A stretch of 64,000 nt of DNA from Thermohalobaculum sp964576075 (lineage in GTDB: Bacteria > Pseudomonadota > Alphaproteobacteria > Rhodobacterales > Rhodobacteraceae): the NCBI GenBank assembly GCA_964576075.1, contig CAZNTX010000009.1, forward strand, positions 1 to 64,000, in the 5' to 3' direction. Positions 35,477-43,382 of this stretch are shown here, piece by piece. The translations under genes were made by a program, and so were the position numbers. The stretch's first letter is position 1. Each line of letters starts with the position of its first letter. The notes beneath the pieces were generated by a model. The model was not told the origin of the DNA, did not search any database, and saw only the letters and a list, made by a program, of their open reading frames with translations.

Positions 35477-36316
35477 TCAAGAATCGCCCCCGGGCAGGAG
35501 GCTCGCGAAATCGAAGGCCGCCGGGTCGGCGAGATGGGAGGGCCGGAGATTGGTCAGCGCCTTGAACATCACCGCCCGCCGCCCGGGCGCCCGCCGCTCC
35601 CAGTCGTCGAGCATCGCCTTCACCTGTGCCCGCTGCAGCCCCTCCTGCGAGCCGCAGAGATCGCAGGGAATGATCGGGAAGCCCATCGCACGGGCGAACC
35701 TCGCGCAGTCCGCCTCCGCCACATGGCTGAGCGGGCGCAGCACCAAGAGATCCCCCTCCTCGTTCAGCAGCTTCGGCGGCATCGCCGCGAGCCGCCCGCC
35801 ATGGAAGAGGTTGAGCAGGAAGGTCTCCAGGATGTCGTCGCGGTGATGGCCGAGGACCACCGCCTCGCAGCCCTCCTCCCGCGCGATCCGATAGAGATGG
35901 CCCCGGCGCAGCCGCGAGCAGAGCGCGCAATAGGTCTTGGTCGCGGGGACCTTGTCGGTGACGACCGAATAGGTGTCCCGATACTCGATCCGATGCGCCA
36001 CCCGAAGGCGGGAGAGGAACTCCGGCAGGACGCCCGAGGGAAATCCCGGCTGCCCCTGGTCGAGATTGCAGGCGAGCAGGTCGACCGGCAAGAGCCCCCG
36101 CCAGCGCAGCTCGAGCAGCACCGCGAGCAGCGTGTAGCTGTCCTTCCCCCCGGAGAGGCAGACGAGCCAGCGCGCGCCGGGCCGGACCATCGCATAGGCA
36201 TCGAGCGCCTCCCGCGTCTCGCGCAGAAGACGCTTCCTCAGCTTGCGGAACTCGAGGCTGTCCGGAGCCCCCGCATAGAGCCGCTCGATGATGTGTTCGT
36301 CGGTCGCATCCAGCAT
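35477..36316 (-). CDS. ttcA: tRNA 2-thiocytidine biosynthesis protein TtcA
   Basis: A protein of 279 residues that thiolates C32 of some tRNAs with ATP and a [4Fe-4S] cluster. The PP-loop LSGGKDSYTLL and the cysteine pairs CALC and CDLC are present, with LGHHRDDILETFLLNLF between. Length and order match the TtcA family. It is divergent from the molybdate operon. With mnmA this is the second tRNA-thiolation gene in the window. Confidence 0.95.
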   Translation of the reverse strand: MLDATDEHIIERLYAGAPDSLEFRKLRKRLLRETREALDAYAMVRPGARWLVCLSGGKDSYTLLAVLLELRWRGLLPVDLLACNLDQGQPGFPSGVLPEFLSRLRVAHRIEYRDTYSVVTDKVPATKTYCALCSRLRRGHLYRIAREEGCEAVVLGHHRDDILETFLLNLFHGGRLAAMPPKLLNEEGDLLVLRPLSHVAEADCARFARAMGFPIIPCDLCGSQEGLQRAQVKAMLDDWERRAPGRRAVMFKALTNLRPSHLADPAAFDFASLLPGGDS

Positions 36317-36505
36317 GGACGGGGATATACCGCCTGGCGCGATCCGGCGGAAGGGCCGGGCTGTGCCCCGAGGCCGCCTCGCCCGGTTGGCCGGCGGGGC
36401 TGGGCGCTCGGAAAGGGGGCTCGGCCTCGGCCGACCTCTCGCCGGGCGCGGGTCCGGCGTCTCGGCCCGCCGGGCAAGGGGAGGCTTGCGCGGCCCGGAC
36501 GGGCT

Positions 36506-36533
36506 TGCGATATTCCCAGCGGACCATATCGCA
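36506..36533 (+). promoter_or_regulatory. Perfect dyad TGCGATAT-N12-ATATCGCA, candidate ModE/Mop operator
   Basis: Eight-base arms pair exactly around a 12-base spacer, 16 bases before the modA ATG. AT-rich GATAT half-sites in inverted order upstream of molybdate genes fit the Mo-box recognised by ModE or MopA/MopB regulators in Rhodobacter-type bacteria. Placement next to the ribosome site suggests repression when molybdate is ample. Confidence 0.65.
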
Positions 36534-36549
36534 GGCAGGAGGCCGCCGA

Positions 36550-37341
36550 ATGGCGCATCGTCTTCCCGGGCCCGTCGTCATGCCCGTCCGCGCGCCCGTC
36601 GCGGCGGCGCTCGCGGCCTTGGCGCTCGCGGTCCCGGCGGCGGGGGCGGAGCGGGTCACCGTCTTCGCCGCGGCGAGCCTCGCCGAGGCCATGGCGGAGA
36701 TCGCAGCCGGCTTCGAGGCGGCGACCGGGCACGCGGCGGTCGTCTCGCTCGCCGGCTCCTCGGCCCTCGCCCGCCAGATCCAGCGCGGCGCGCCGGCCGA
36801 CATCTTCGTCTCGGCCAATCCGGGCTGGATGGACGCGCTCGAGGCAGACGGGCTGCTCGAACCGGGCAGCCGGGTCGATCTCCTCTCGAACCGCCTCGTC
36901 CTCGTCGGCCATGGGCGGGAGGCGCCCCCGCTCGACCCGGAGGCCGATCTCGCGGCCCGGCTCGGCGAGGGGCGCCTCGCCATGGCGCTCGTCGACGCCG
37001 TGCCCGCGGGCATCTACGGCAAGGCGGCGCTGCAGCACCTCGGGCTCTGGGAGGATGTCGCGGGCCGCGTCGCGCAGGCCGACAATGTCCGCGCGGCGCT
37101 CGCCCTCGTGGCGACCGGGGCCGCGCCTCTCGGGATCGTCTATGCGACGGACGCGGTCGCCGAGGACGACGTGACCGTCCTCGCCACCTTCCCACCCGAG
37201 AGCCATCCGCCGATCCTCTACCCCGCCGCCGATCTCGCCACCCGGGACACCGCCGCGGAGGAGGCCTTCCTCGCCTATCTCCGGGGCGCTGAGGCGCGGG
37301 CGGCCTTCGAGCGGCAAGGCTTTCGCGTCCTCGTCGAGTGA
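36550..37341 (+). CDS. modA: Molybdate ABC transporter substrate-binding protein
   Basis: A periplasmic protein of 263 residues. After a signal peptide (residues about 10-33, VAAALAALALAVPAAGA) it has VTVFAAASLAEAMAEIA, LAGSSALARQIQRGAPADIF and PAGIYGKAAL, which form the oxyanion pocket for molybdate or tungstate. AGGAGG lies 7 bases before the ATG at 36550. It is the first gene of modABC, overlapping the possible GTG start of modB, and it lies behind a ModE-like dyad. Confidence 0.95.
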   Translation: MAHRLPGPVVMPVRAPVAAALAALALAVPAAGAERVTVFAAASLAEAMAEIAAGFEAATGHAAVVSLAGSSALARQIQRGAPADIFVSANPGWMDALEADGLLEPGSRVDLLSNRLVLVGHGREAPPLDPEADLAARLGEGRLAMALVDAVPAGIYGKAALQHLGLWEDVAGRVAQADNVRAALALVATGAAPLGIVYATDAVAEDDVTVLATFPPESHPPILYPAADLATRDTAAEEAFLAYLRGAEARAAFERQGFRVLVE

Positions 37342-37343
37342 GC

Positions 37344-38036
37344 ATGGACTGGCTCGGCCCCGAGGAATGGGAGGCGGTCGCGCTCTCGATCCGGGTCTCG
37401 GCCTGGGCGACGGCGGCGAGCCTGCCCCTCGGCATCCTCGCGGCCTATGCGCTGGCGCGCTGGCGCTTCCCGGGCAAGCAGCTCCTCAACGGGCTGGTGC
37501 ATCTGCCGCTGATCCTGCCGCCGGTGGTGACGGGCTATCTCCTGCTCCTCGCCTTCGGGCCGCAGGGTCCGGTCGGGCGGCTCCTCGCGGAGGCCGGCAT
37601 CGTCCTCGCCTTCCGATGGACGGGGGCGGCGCTCGCCGCCGCGGTGATGGCCTTCCCGCTGATGGTCCGCGCGATCCGGCTCTCCATCGAGGCGGTGGAC
37701 TCGAAGCTCGAGGACGGGGCCGCGACGCTCGGGGCCGCGCCGATCTGGGTGTTCCTCACCGTGACCCTGCCGATGGCGCTGCCCGGGATCGTCGCCGGCG
37801 CCATCCTCGCCTTCGCCAAGGCGATGGGGGAGTTCGGCGCCACCATCACCTTCGTCTCCAACATCCCCGGCGAGACGCGCACCGTCCCCTCGGCGATCTA
37901 CGCCTTCCTCCAGGTGCCGGGGGGTGAGGGGGCGGCCCTGCGCCTCGTGCTCGTCTCGGTCGCCGTGGCGATGGCCGCGCTCCTCCTCTCGGAGATCGTC
38001 GGGCGGCGGGTCGCGGCGCGGGTCGGGGGGCGCTGA
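37344..38036 (+). CDS. modB: Molybdate ABC transporter permease
   Basis: An inner-membrane protein of 230 residues with about five helices. The ABC permease EAA-type loop is DGAATLGAAPIWVFLTVTLP and the molybdate-type segment is LPLILPPVVTGYLLLLAFG, plus GEFGATITFVSNIPGETRT near the end. A GTG two codons upstream overlaps the modA stop; either could be used. Its stop overlaps the modC ATG as TGATG. Confidence 0.95.
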   Translation: MDWLGPEEWEAVALSIRVSAWATAASLPLGILAAYALARWRFPGKQLLNGLVHLPLILPPVVTGYLLLLAFGPQGPVGRLLAEAGIVLAFRWTGAALAAAVMAFPLMVRAIRLSIEAVDSKLEDGAATLGAAPIWVFLTVTLPMALPGIVAGAILAFAKAMGEFGATITFVSNIPGETRTVPSAIYAFLQVPGGEGAALRLVLVSVAVAMAALLLSEIVGRRVAARVGGR

Positions 38037-39139
38037 TGCTCGAGGTCGCGCTCCGCCACGCCTTCGCCGGCTTCACGCTCGATGCGAGCTTCGCCGCGCC
38101 CCCGGGGGTGACGGTGCTCTTCGGCCGCTCCGGCTCGGGGAAGACGACGGTGGTCAACGCGGTCGCGGGCCTCCTCGCGCCGGACCGGGGGCGCATCGCG
38201 CTCGACGGGCGGGCGCTGCTCGACACCGAGGCGGGCCTCTGCCTGCCCCCCCATCGCCGCCGTGTCGGCTACATCTTCCAGGAGGGCCGGCTCTTCCCGC
38301 ATATGACGGTGCGCCAGAACCTGCGCTACGGCCAATGGTTCGCGCCCCGGGGCGCAGCGCGGGAGCCGCTCTCCCGGGTCGTCGACCTCCTCGGCATCGG
38401 CCCCCTGCTCGACCGCCGCCCGGGCGCGCTCTCAGGCGGGGAGAAGCAGCGCGTCGCGATCGGTCGCGCGCTCCTCGCCGCGCCGCGCCTCCTCCTCGCG
38501 GACGAGCCCCTCGCCGCCCTAGACGAGGCGCGCAAGGCCGAGATCCTCCCCTATTTCGAGCGGCTGCGCGACGAGGTGTCGGTGCCGATCCTCTATGTCA
38601 GCCACGCCGCCTCCGAGGTCGCCCGACTCGCCACCACGGTGGTCGCGCTCGAGGCGGGACGGGTGGTGCGCCAGGGCCCCGCGGCGGAGGTGCTCGCCGA
38701 CCCCTCGGTCCTGCCCGCGGGCGCGCGCGAGGCCGGTGCGGTGCTGACCGCCCGGGTCGCGCGCCACCATGCGGACGGGCTGACCGAGCTCGAGATCGGC
38801 GGCGCGGCGCTTCTCCTCCCCCGCATCGCGGAGGCGCCGGGGCGGCCGGTTCGGGTCCGGGTCGCGGCGCATGACGTCATCCTGTCGCTGGGCCGGCCCG
38901 AGGGGCTCTCCGCGCTGAACATCCTGCCCGGGACGGTGCGCGAGATCCGCACGGGCGCAGGCCCCGGCGCGCTGGTGGCGCTCGAGACGCCGGCCGGCCG
39001 GCTGCTCGCCCGCATCACCCGGCGCTCGGCCGAGGCGCTCGGCCTTGCCCCCGGCATCGAGGCGCATGCGGTGATCAAGGCCGTCGCCGTCGCCCCGGCC
39101 GATATCGGCGCCGCCCGCGGCCCCCGCCAGACGGACTGA
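38036..39139 (+). CDS. modC: Molybdate ABC transporter ATP-binding protein
   Basis: An ATPase of 367 residues. Walker A is FGRSGSGKTT (about 29-38), the Q-loop is FQEGRLFPHMTV, the signature is LSGGEKQRVAIGRALL, Walker B is LLLADEPLAALDE and the switch His is YVSHAASE. The C-terminal MOP/TOBE domain (about 295-355; SALNILPGTVREI) binds molybdate or regulates. It is the last gene of the operon, and a hairpin follows. Confidence 0.96.
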   Translation: MLEVALRHAFAGFTLDASFAAPPGVTVLFGRSGSGKTTVVNAVAGLLAPDRGRIALDGRALLDTEAGLCLPPHRRRVGYIFQEGRLFPHMTVRQNLRYGQWFAPRGAAREPLSRVVDLLGIGPLLDRRPGALSGGEKQRVAIGRALLAAPRLLLADEPLAALDEARKAEILPYFERLRDEVSVPILYVSHAASEVARLATTVVALEAGRVVRQGPAAEVLADPSVLPAGAREAGAVLTARVARHHADGLTELEIGGAALLLPRIAEAPGRPVRVRVAAHDVILSLGRPEGLSALNILPGTVREIRTGAGPGALVALETPAGRLLARITRRSAEALGLAPGIEAHAVIKAVAVAPADIGAARGPRQTD

Positions 39140-39145
39140 GGCCCT

Positions 39146-39169
39146 CGGCCCGGGACGCGCGTCGGGCCG
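39146..39169 (+). terminator. Hairpin after modABC
   Basis: A 7-bp stem CGGCCCG / CGGGCCG with a 10-base loop starts 7 bases past the modC stop. No T-run. Confidence 0.45.
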
Positions 39170-39179
39170 CGCCTGGGGG

Positions 39180-39432
39180 GACGGCGAGGATTGCGTCGAG
39201 CGGGGCGGTGCTGTCGGCGCGGGGCGCCAGACCGTGGCGGACGATCCGCGGACCCGGACGGGCGGCGGTGCGGCCCTCCGCCTCGGAGAGCCGGACCATC
39301 TTCGCGCGGCGATCGGGCTCGGCGGGGCGCTCTGCGAGGGCGCGGAAATACGCCTCCCCCTCGCTCTCCTCCTCGTCAAAGCGCAGCAGCGTCGGCGGGT
39401 AGTCGGGATGCAGCGGCGCGGCGATGGCGGGG
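39180..39432 (-). pseudogene. Coding-looking fragment without a start codon
   Basis: Immediately after the stop of the flavin oxidoreductase gene, the minus strand in another frame reads AAPLHPDYPPTLLRFDEEES, FRALAERPAEPDRRAKMVRL and PRIVRHGLAPRADSTAPLDA. It has strongly G/C third positions and a natural residue mix, unlike the shadow frames. No ATG, GTG or TTG lies at its beginning, and the frame runs on through the modC terminator. It may be a truncated gene or a domain lost from the oxidoreductase by a frameshift. Not recognised. Confidence 0.4.
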
Positions 39433-41391
39433 TCAGATCTCGCGGGCGGCGAGCGCCCCTTCGGCGATGGCGATGTGGACCTGCCGGGGGGCGACGCAGT
39501 CTCCCACGGCGCGCATCGGGCGGCCCCCGGCCCCGGCCGCCTCGGCGAGGTCCGCGCGGGTCTCGGCACCGTGCCAGTCGACCACCATCTGCACCTCCTC
39601 GATCCGGCTCCGGGCGCCGCTGAAGACGTTCTCGGTCACGACCGCCCCGGGCTCGAGGGCCACGACCCGCTCGGACGGGTGGAAGCGCGCCCCGCCCGAG
39701 AGGAGGCGTCGGTAGATCGGGCTGCGCACCGTGGGCGTCACGAGCTCCCCGACGGCCACCTCCTCGGTGACGACGGCCACCCGGTTGCGGTCGAGGAGCG
39801 CATCGGCCGCGGAGAGGGCGGCCCGCCCGCCGCCTTCGTCGATCACCACGACGCCGAGGCCCTCTGGCGGCGCGGCGATCGCCTGCCAGGGATCGACCAC
39901 GCGGATCCCGGCGGTCTCCGCCCCTGGGATCGGCAGGGGGCGCCGCGGCCTCGCGCCGGTGGCGAGGACCACCGCATCGGCCTCGAGGGCTGCGACCGCC
40001 TCGGCGTCGAGCCGCAGGCCGGTCCGGATCTCGACCTGGAGCCGGGTGAGCTGGCCCTCGAACCAATCGAGGGTGCGGGCGAACTCGCGGGTCATCGGCG
40101 CCTCGGACCAGAGCCGGAGCTGCCCGCCGAGCCGCGCCTCCGCCTCGTAGAGCGTCACCCGGTGGCCGCGCTCGGCGGCGATGCGGGCCGCCTCGAGCCC
40201 CGCCGGGCCGCCGCCGATCACCGCCACCCGGCGCGGCCGCTCCGCCCGCGCACCCGCGGCCCAAGCCCGCTCCCGCCCCGCCACGGGGTTGTGGAAACAG
40301 CGGATCGGCTTGCCCGCGAAGGCGCGCGCGATGCAGAGATTGGCGCCGACGCAGGGGCGGATGTCCTCGGCCCGGCCCTCCTTCAGCTTGCGCACGAGAT
40401 CGGGGTCGGAGATCTGCGCGCGCGTCATGCCCACCATGTCGGCCCGCCCCGCGGCGAGGATCTCCTCGGCCATCGCCGGATCGGTGATCCGCCCCGCCGT
40501 GAACACCGGGACCGCGACGGCCGCCTTGATCCGCGCGGCGAGCGGCACGAAGAGGCCGTGGGGCGCGGGCGTCGGCGGCCAGTGGTCCATCCGTCCCTGG
40601 CGGTCGTAATTGGTGCCGGCGATGATGTTGAGGTAGTCGAGCTCGCCCGTCTCGGTCAGGCGGCGGGCGATCTCCGCGAGCTCGTCGGGGCCGAGCCCGC
40701 CGGCGACACGCTCGTCGCCCGGGAGCCTGAGCCCGAGGATCCGGTTCGGGCCGAGCGCCGCGCGCACGGTGGAGATGACCCGCCGCGCGAAGCGCAGGCG
40801 GTTGTCGAGCGGGCCGCCGTAATCGTCCGTCCGGGCGTTCGAATAGGGCGAGAGGAAGGCCCCGAGGAGATAGCCGAAGGCGCCGAGAAGCTCGACCCCG
40901 TCGAGCCCGCCCGCGCGCACCCGGGCCGCCGCCGCGCCATGCGCCGCGACGATCTCGTCGATCTCGTCCGCGCTCATCTCCTTCGGCGTCTCGCGGGCGA
41001 GGCGGGACATCACCGGAGAGGGGGCGAGGAGCGGGCGGCCGGCCTCGGTGTCGTCGACCGTCGCGCCGGCATGGCCGAGCTGGACGAGAAAGCGCCCGCC
41101 CGCGCCGTGGACCGCCTCGGCGAGGCGGGCGAACTCCTCGACGATGCGCCCCGAGGAGGCGTCGATCCCCCGCCCCGCGCCGACCCCGCCGGTGCGGTGC
41201 ACCGCCGAGGACCCGGAGATCTGCAGCCCCGCGCCCCCCTCCGCGCGCGCCCTCTGATAGGCGATGTAGTCCTCGGTCAGCCCGCCGCCGGCTTCGAGGC
41301 CGGGGACATGGGCCGTCACCAGCACCCGGTTGCGCAGGGTCGCCGGCCCGACCCGGATCGGCGAGAGGAGATGGGGAAACTCGGTCTGCAT
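39433..41391 (-). CDS. NADH:flavin oxidoreductase-type N-demethylase-like enzyme (DgcA/StcD-like)
   Basis: A protein of 652 residues in the trimethylamine dehydrogenase-like class. It has an N-terminal OYE TIM barrel binding FMN (1-370; ISGSSAVHRTGG, GVELLGAFGYLLGAFLSP, FTAGRITDP), an iron-sulfur segment CVGANLCIARAFAGKPIRC, and a C-terminal dinucleotide-binding half (VAVIGGGPAGLEAARIAAER). The Fe-S segment lacks the Cys found in the GCN position of many relatives but resembles that of DgcA and N-methylproline demethylase proteins. The next gene upstream is GcvT-like, so a methylated amine may be demethylated with folate accepting the carbon. Confidence 0.85.
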   Translation of the reverse strand: MQTEFPHLLSPIRVGPATLRNRVLVTAHVPGLEAGGGLTEDYIAYQRARAEGGAGLQISGSSAVHRTGGVGAGRGIDASSGRIVEEFARLAEAVHGAGGRFLVQLGHAGATVDDTEAGRPLLAPSPVMSRLARETPKEMSADEIDEIVAAHGAAAARVRAGGLDGVELLGAFGYLLGAFLSPYSNARTDDYGGPLDNRLRFARRVISTVRAALGPNRILGLRLPGDERVAGGLGPDELAEIARRLTETGELDYLNIIAGTNYDRQGRMDHWPPTPAPHGLFVPLAARIKAAVAVPVFTAGRITDPAMAEEILAAGRADMVGMTRAQISDPDLVRKLKEGRAEDIRPCVGANLCIARAFAGKPIRCFHNPVAGRERAWAAGARAERPRRVAVIGGGPAGLEAARIAAERGHRVTLYEAEARLGGQLRLWSEAPMTREFARTLDWFEGQLTRLQVEIRTGLRLDAEAVAALEADAVVLATGARPRRPLPIPGAETAGIRVVDPWQAIAAPPEGLGVVVIDEGGGRAALSAADALLDRNRVAVVTEEVAVGELVTPTVRSPIYRRLLSGGARFHPSERVVALEPGAVVTENVFSGARSRIEEVQMVVDWHGAETRADLAEAAGAGGRPMRAVGDCVAPRQVHIAIAEGALAAREI

Positions 41392-41477
41392 GGGAACCCC
41401 CGCGGCTTGGCCCTCGCCAGAGCCTAGCACCGAAGCGCCGCCTGCGAAGCCTCCCTTTCCCCGGAGGTCCCGCCGAC

Positions 41478-41506
41478 CGGGGGGCGGCGCCGATCGCCGC
41501 CCCCCG
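41478..41506. terminator. Strong hairpin between the GcvT-like gene and the oxidoreductase gene
   Basis: A 12-bp perfect stem (CGGGGGGCGGCG and its complement) around CCGAT lies 6 bases past the stop of the GcvT-like gene. It may terminate or attenuate transcription into the oxidoreductase gene 87 bases further on. Confidence 0.5.
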
Positions 41507-41511
41507 CGCGC

Positions 41512-42726
41512 TCAGGAGGCGGCGGGGTCGTCCTCCGGGATCTCGGGGATGTCGACCCGCTTGCCCCGCGGGATCAGCCGCTCGCGGTCATACATCGGCA
41601 GCTCGCAGAGCTCGCCCCGCCGCGTCTCCCCGTCCCGGCATTCGATCTCCAGCGCGTCGCCCGGGCCGAGCTCCGGATCGTGGAGGCGCACGATCGCCAC
41701 GCCGCAGCGCTGGAAGGGCGACCAGGCCGTCGAACAGACGCGCCCCGCCGCGGCCCCCTCGCGGATCAGCCGGTCGCCGAGCCGCGCGACGCCGCCCGCG
41801 ATCCGCATCCCCCAGGTCCGCGAGCGCCGGTCGGCCGTCTCGAGCGCCGCCTTGCCGATGAAATCGGCCTTCTCCATGTCGACCATGCCGCCGAGGCCCG
41901 CGGCGAAGGGCGTCACCGTCTGGTCGAAGTCCGAGCCCGCGTTGAGCAGACCCGCCTCGATGCGGCGCGCGCCGCCGATGGCGACGGGGCTGAGCCCGAA
42001 GGGCCGGCCCGCCTCCAGGATGCGCTCGCCCACCGCGCGGGCGTCGATCTCGGGCCCGAGATAGACTTCCCAGCCGAGCTCGTTGGTGAAGCCCGAGCGG
42101 GTGACGACCACCTCCTCCCCGGCGATGCGCACCGTCGCCGCGTCGAAATAGCGGAACGGGTCGGGATAGGCGCCGTCCACCGCCGCCTCGAGCACTTCGA
42201 GCGACAAGGGGCCCTGCACCTGGCTGATCCAGGTTTCCGGGTCGAACACCGCGACGTCGAGGCCGCGCGCATGGGCCCGCAGCCAGTCCGTGAGATCGCC
42301 GTCGGCCTGGCCATACCAGAACCGGTCCTCGGCGAGGCGCACGAGGACGCCGTCGAGGATCATGCCCCCGTCGTCGTAGCAGGCGAACTGGTAGCTGCAC
42401 CGCCCGACCCGTGTCTTGGCGACCTCGCGGGTGAAAACCCGGTTCAGCAGCGCCTCGGCATCCGGCCCGCGGATCTCGATCGGCAGCTCGCCGGTGTGGC
42501 GCAGGATCGCCTCGCGCCGGAGCTTCCAATAGGCGGCGTCGGGGGAGATCTCGCCCATGCGGATCGCCGTCAGCCGGCGGTTGTAGATCGTGTATTCCGG
42601 GAGATAGGGGAGCTCCTGGTAGACGAGCGGATGCGGCGCCATGCTGCGCGCGAATTCGCTCGCCCGGGCGCCCTCGCGCGCCAGCGGCATCACGGCGAAG
42701 TTGAGATCGAGCTGGTGGTCTGACAT
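41512..42726 (-). CDS. Aminomethyltransferase (GcvT/DmdA-like) family protein
   Basis: A protein of 404 residues with the folate-binding GcvT fold. Visible landmarks are IEIRGPDAEALLNRVFTR, GRCSYQFACYDDGGMILDGV, SQVQGPLSLEVLE, VTRSGFTNELGWEVYL and RIEAGLLNAGSDFDQ, with the C-terminal beta-barrel domain after residue 300. The family transfers one-carbon groups to tetrahydrofolate from glycine, dimethylglycine or DMSP. The paired flavin demethylase supports a methylated amine substrate. The start at 42726 has only weak ribosome-site support. Confidence 0.85.
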   Translation of the reverse strand: MSDHQLDLNFAVMPLAREGARASEFARSMAPHPLVYQELPYLPEYTIYNRRLTAIRMGEISPDAAYWKLRREAILRHTGELPIEIRGPDAEALLNRVFTREVAKTRVGRCSYQFACYDDGGMILDGVLVRLAEDRFWYGQADGDLTDWLRAHARGLDVAVFDPETWISQVQGPLSLEVLEAAVDGAYPDPFRYFDAATVRIAGEEVVVTRSGFTNELGWEVYLGPEIDARAVGERILEAGRPFGLSPVAIGGARRIEAGLLNAGSDFDQTVTPFAAGLGGMVDMEKADFIGKAALETADRRSRTWGMRIAGGVARLGDRLIREGAAAGRVCSTAWSPFQRCGVAIVRLHDPELGPGDALEIECRDGETRRGELCELPMYDRERLIPRGKRVDIPEIPEDDPAAS

Positions 42727-43382
42727 GCGTCCTTCCGATGTCTCTCGCGCGTTGGGGGCCGCGGCCGTCGGCGACGCCTCGCCGAGCGGCCGGCGGGCGC
42801 CGCCGACGGCCGCGCCCGCCCGGACGGGACGACCCGCGCCCGGCCTTCGAGGGGAGCCCTCTCCGGCAGCCGGATGCAAGCCCTCGCCTCCGCGATATCT
42901 GCGCCCATCCCCCGGCGGACGTCCTGGCCCGCGCGGGGCCCGGGGGCGCCGGCATGGCCTTGCAAGGCTCGAGGCTTGGGGGGCGGCGAGCCGATCTCCT
43001 GCGGCCGTCGCCCCCGGCCGGTCCACGCCCAGACCACTCGGGCCCTCGCAGGACGGGTCCGGCGCACCGCCGCGCCGCGGGGGGCCGCGCTGGTGACCGG
43101 CCGCCGGTGTGGCCGATCGCGGCCGGGCATGGCCGTCGCGGTCACCGCCTTTCCCAGAGGCAGCGGCTCAGGCACGAGGTCGCGGTGGGGTGCCCTGCCG
43201 GCCGGGCCGCCCGTAGCGTCGGCTGGCTCCCGAGGACGACCGGTCGGCCCAGGGCGTCCTGCGCGTGCCGCGGGGGGCTCGATGCGGCGCCGGGGCGCTG
43301 CTGGCGGCCACCATTGCGGATGGGGACTAGGGTGGCTGCCTGGCCTGGCCCCGGTCCCCGCGTCGGCCCCGGAGGCCGGATC
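42727..43382. other. Intergenic stretch of 650 bases without a recognisable gene
   Basis: All six frames give Arg/Pro/Gly-rich translations with no start and ribosome site in sensible places. The DNA is as GC-rich as the neighbours. I see neither an RNA gene nor a mobile-element signature. It could hold regulatory sequence for the GcvT-like gene or be decayed coding DNA. Confidence 0.4.
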
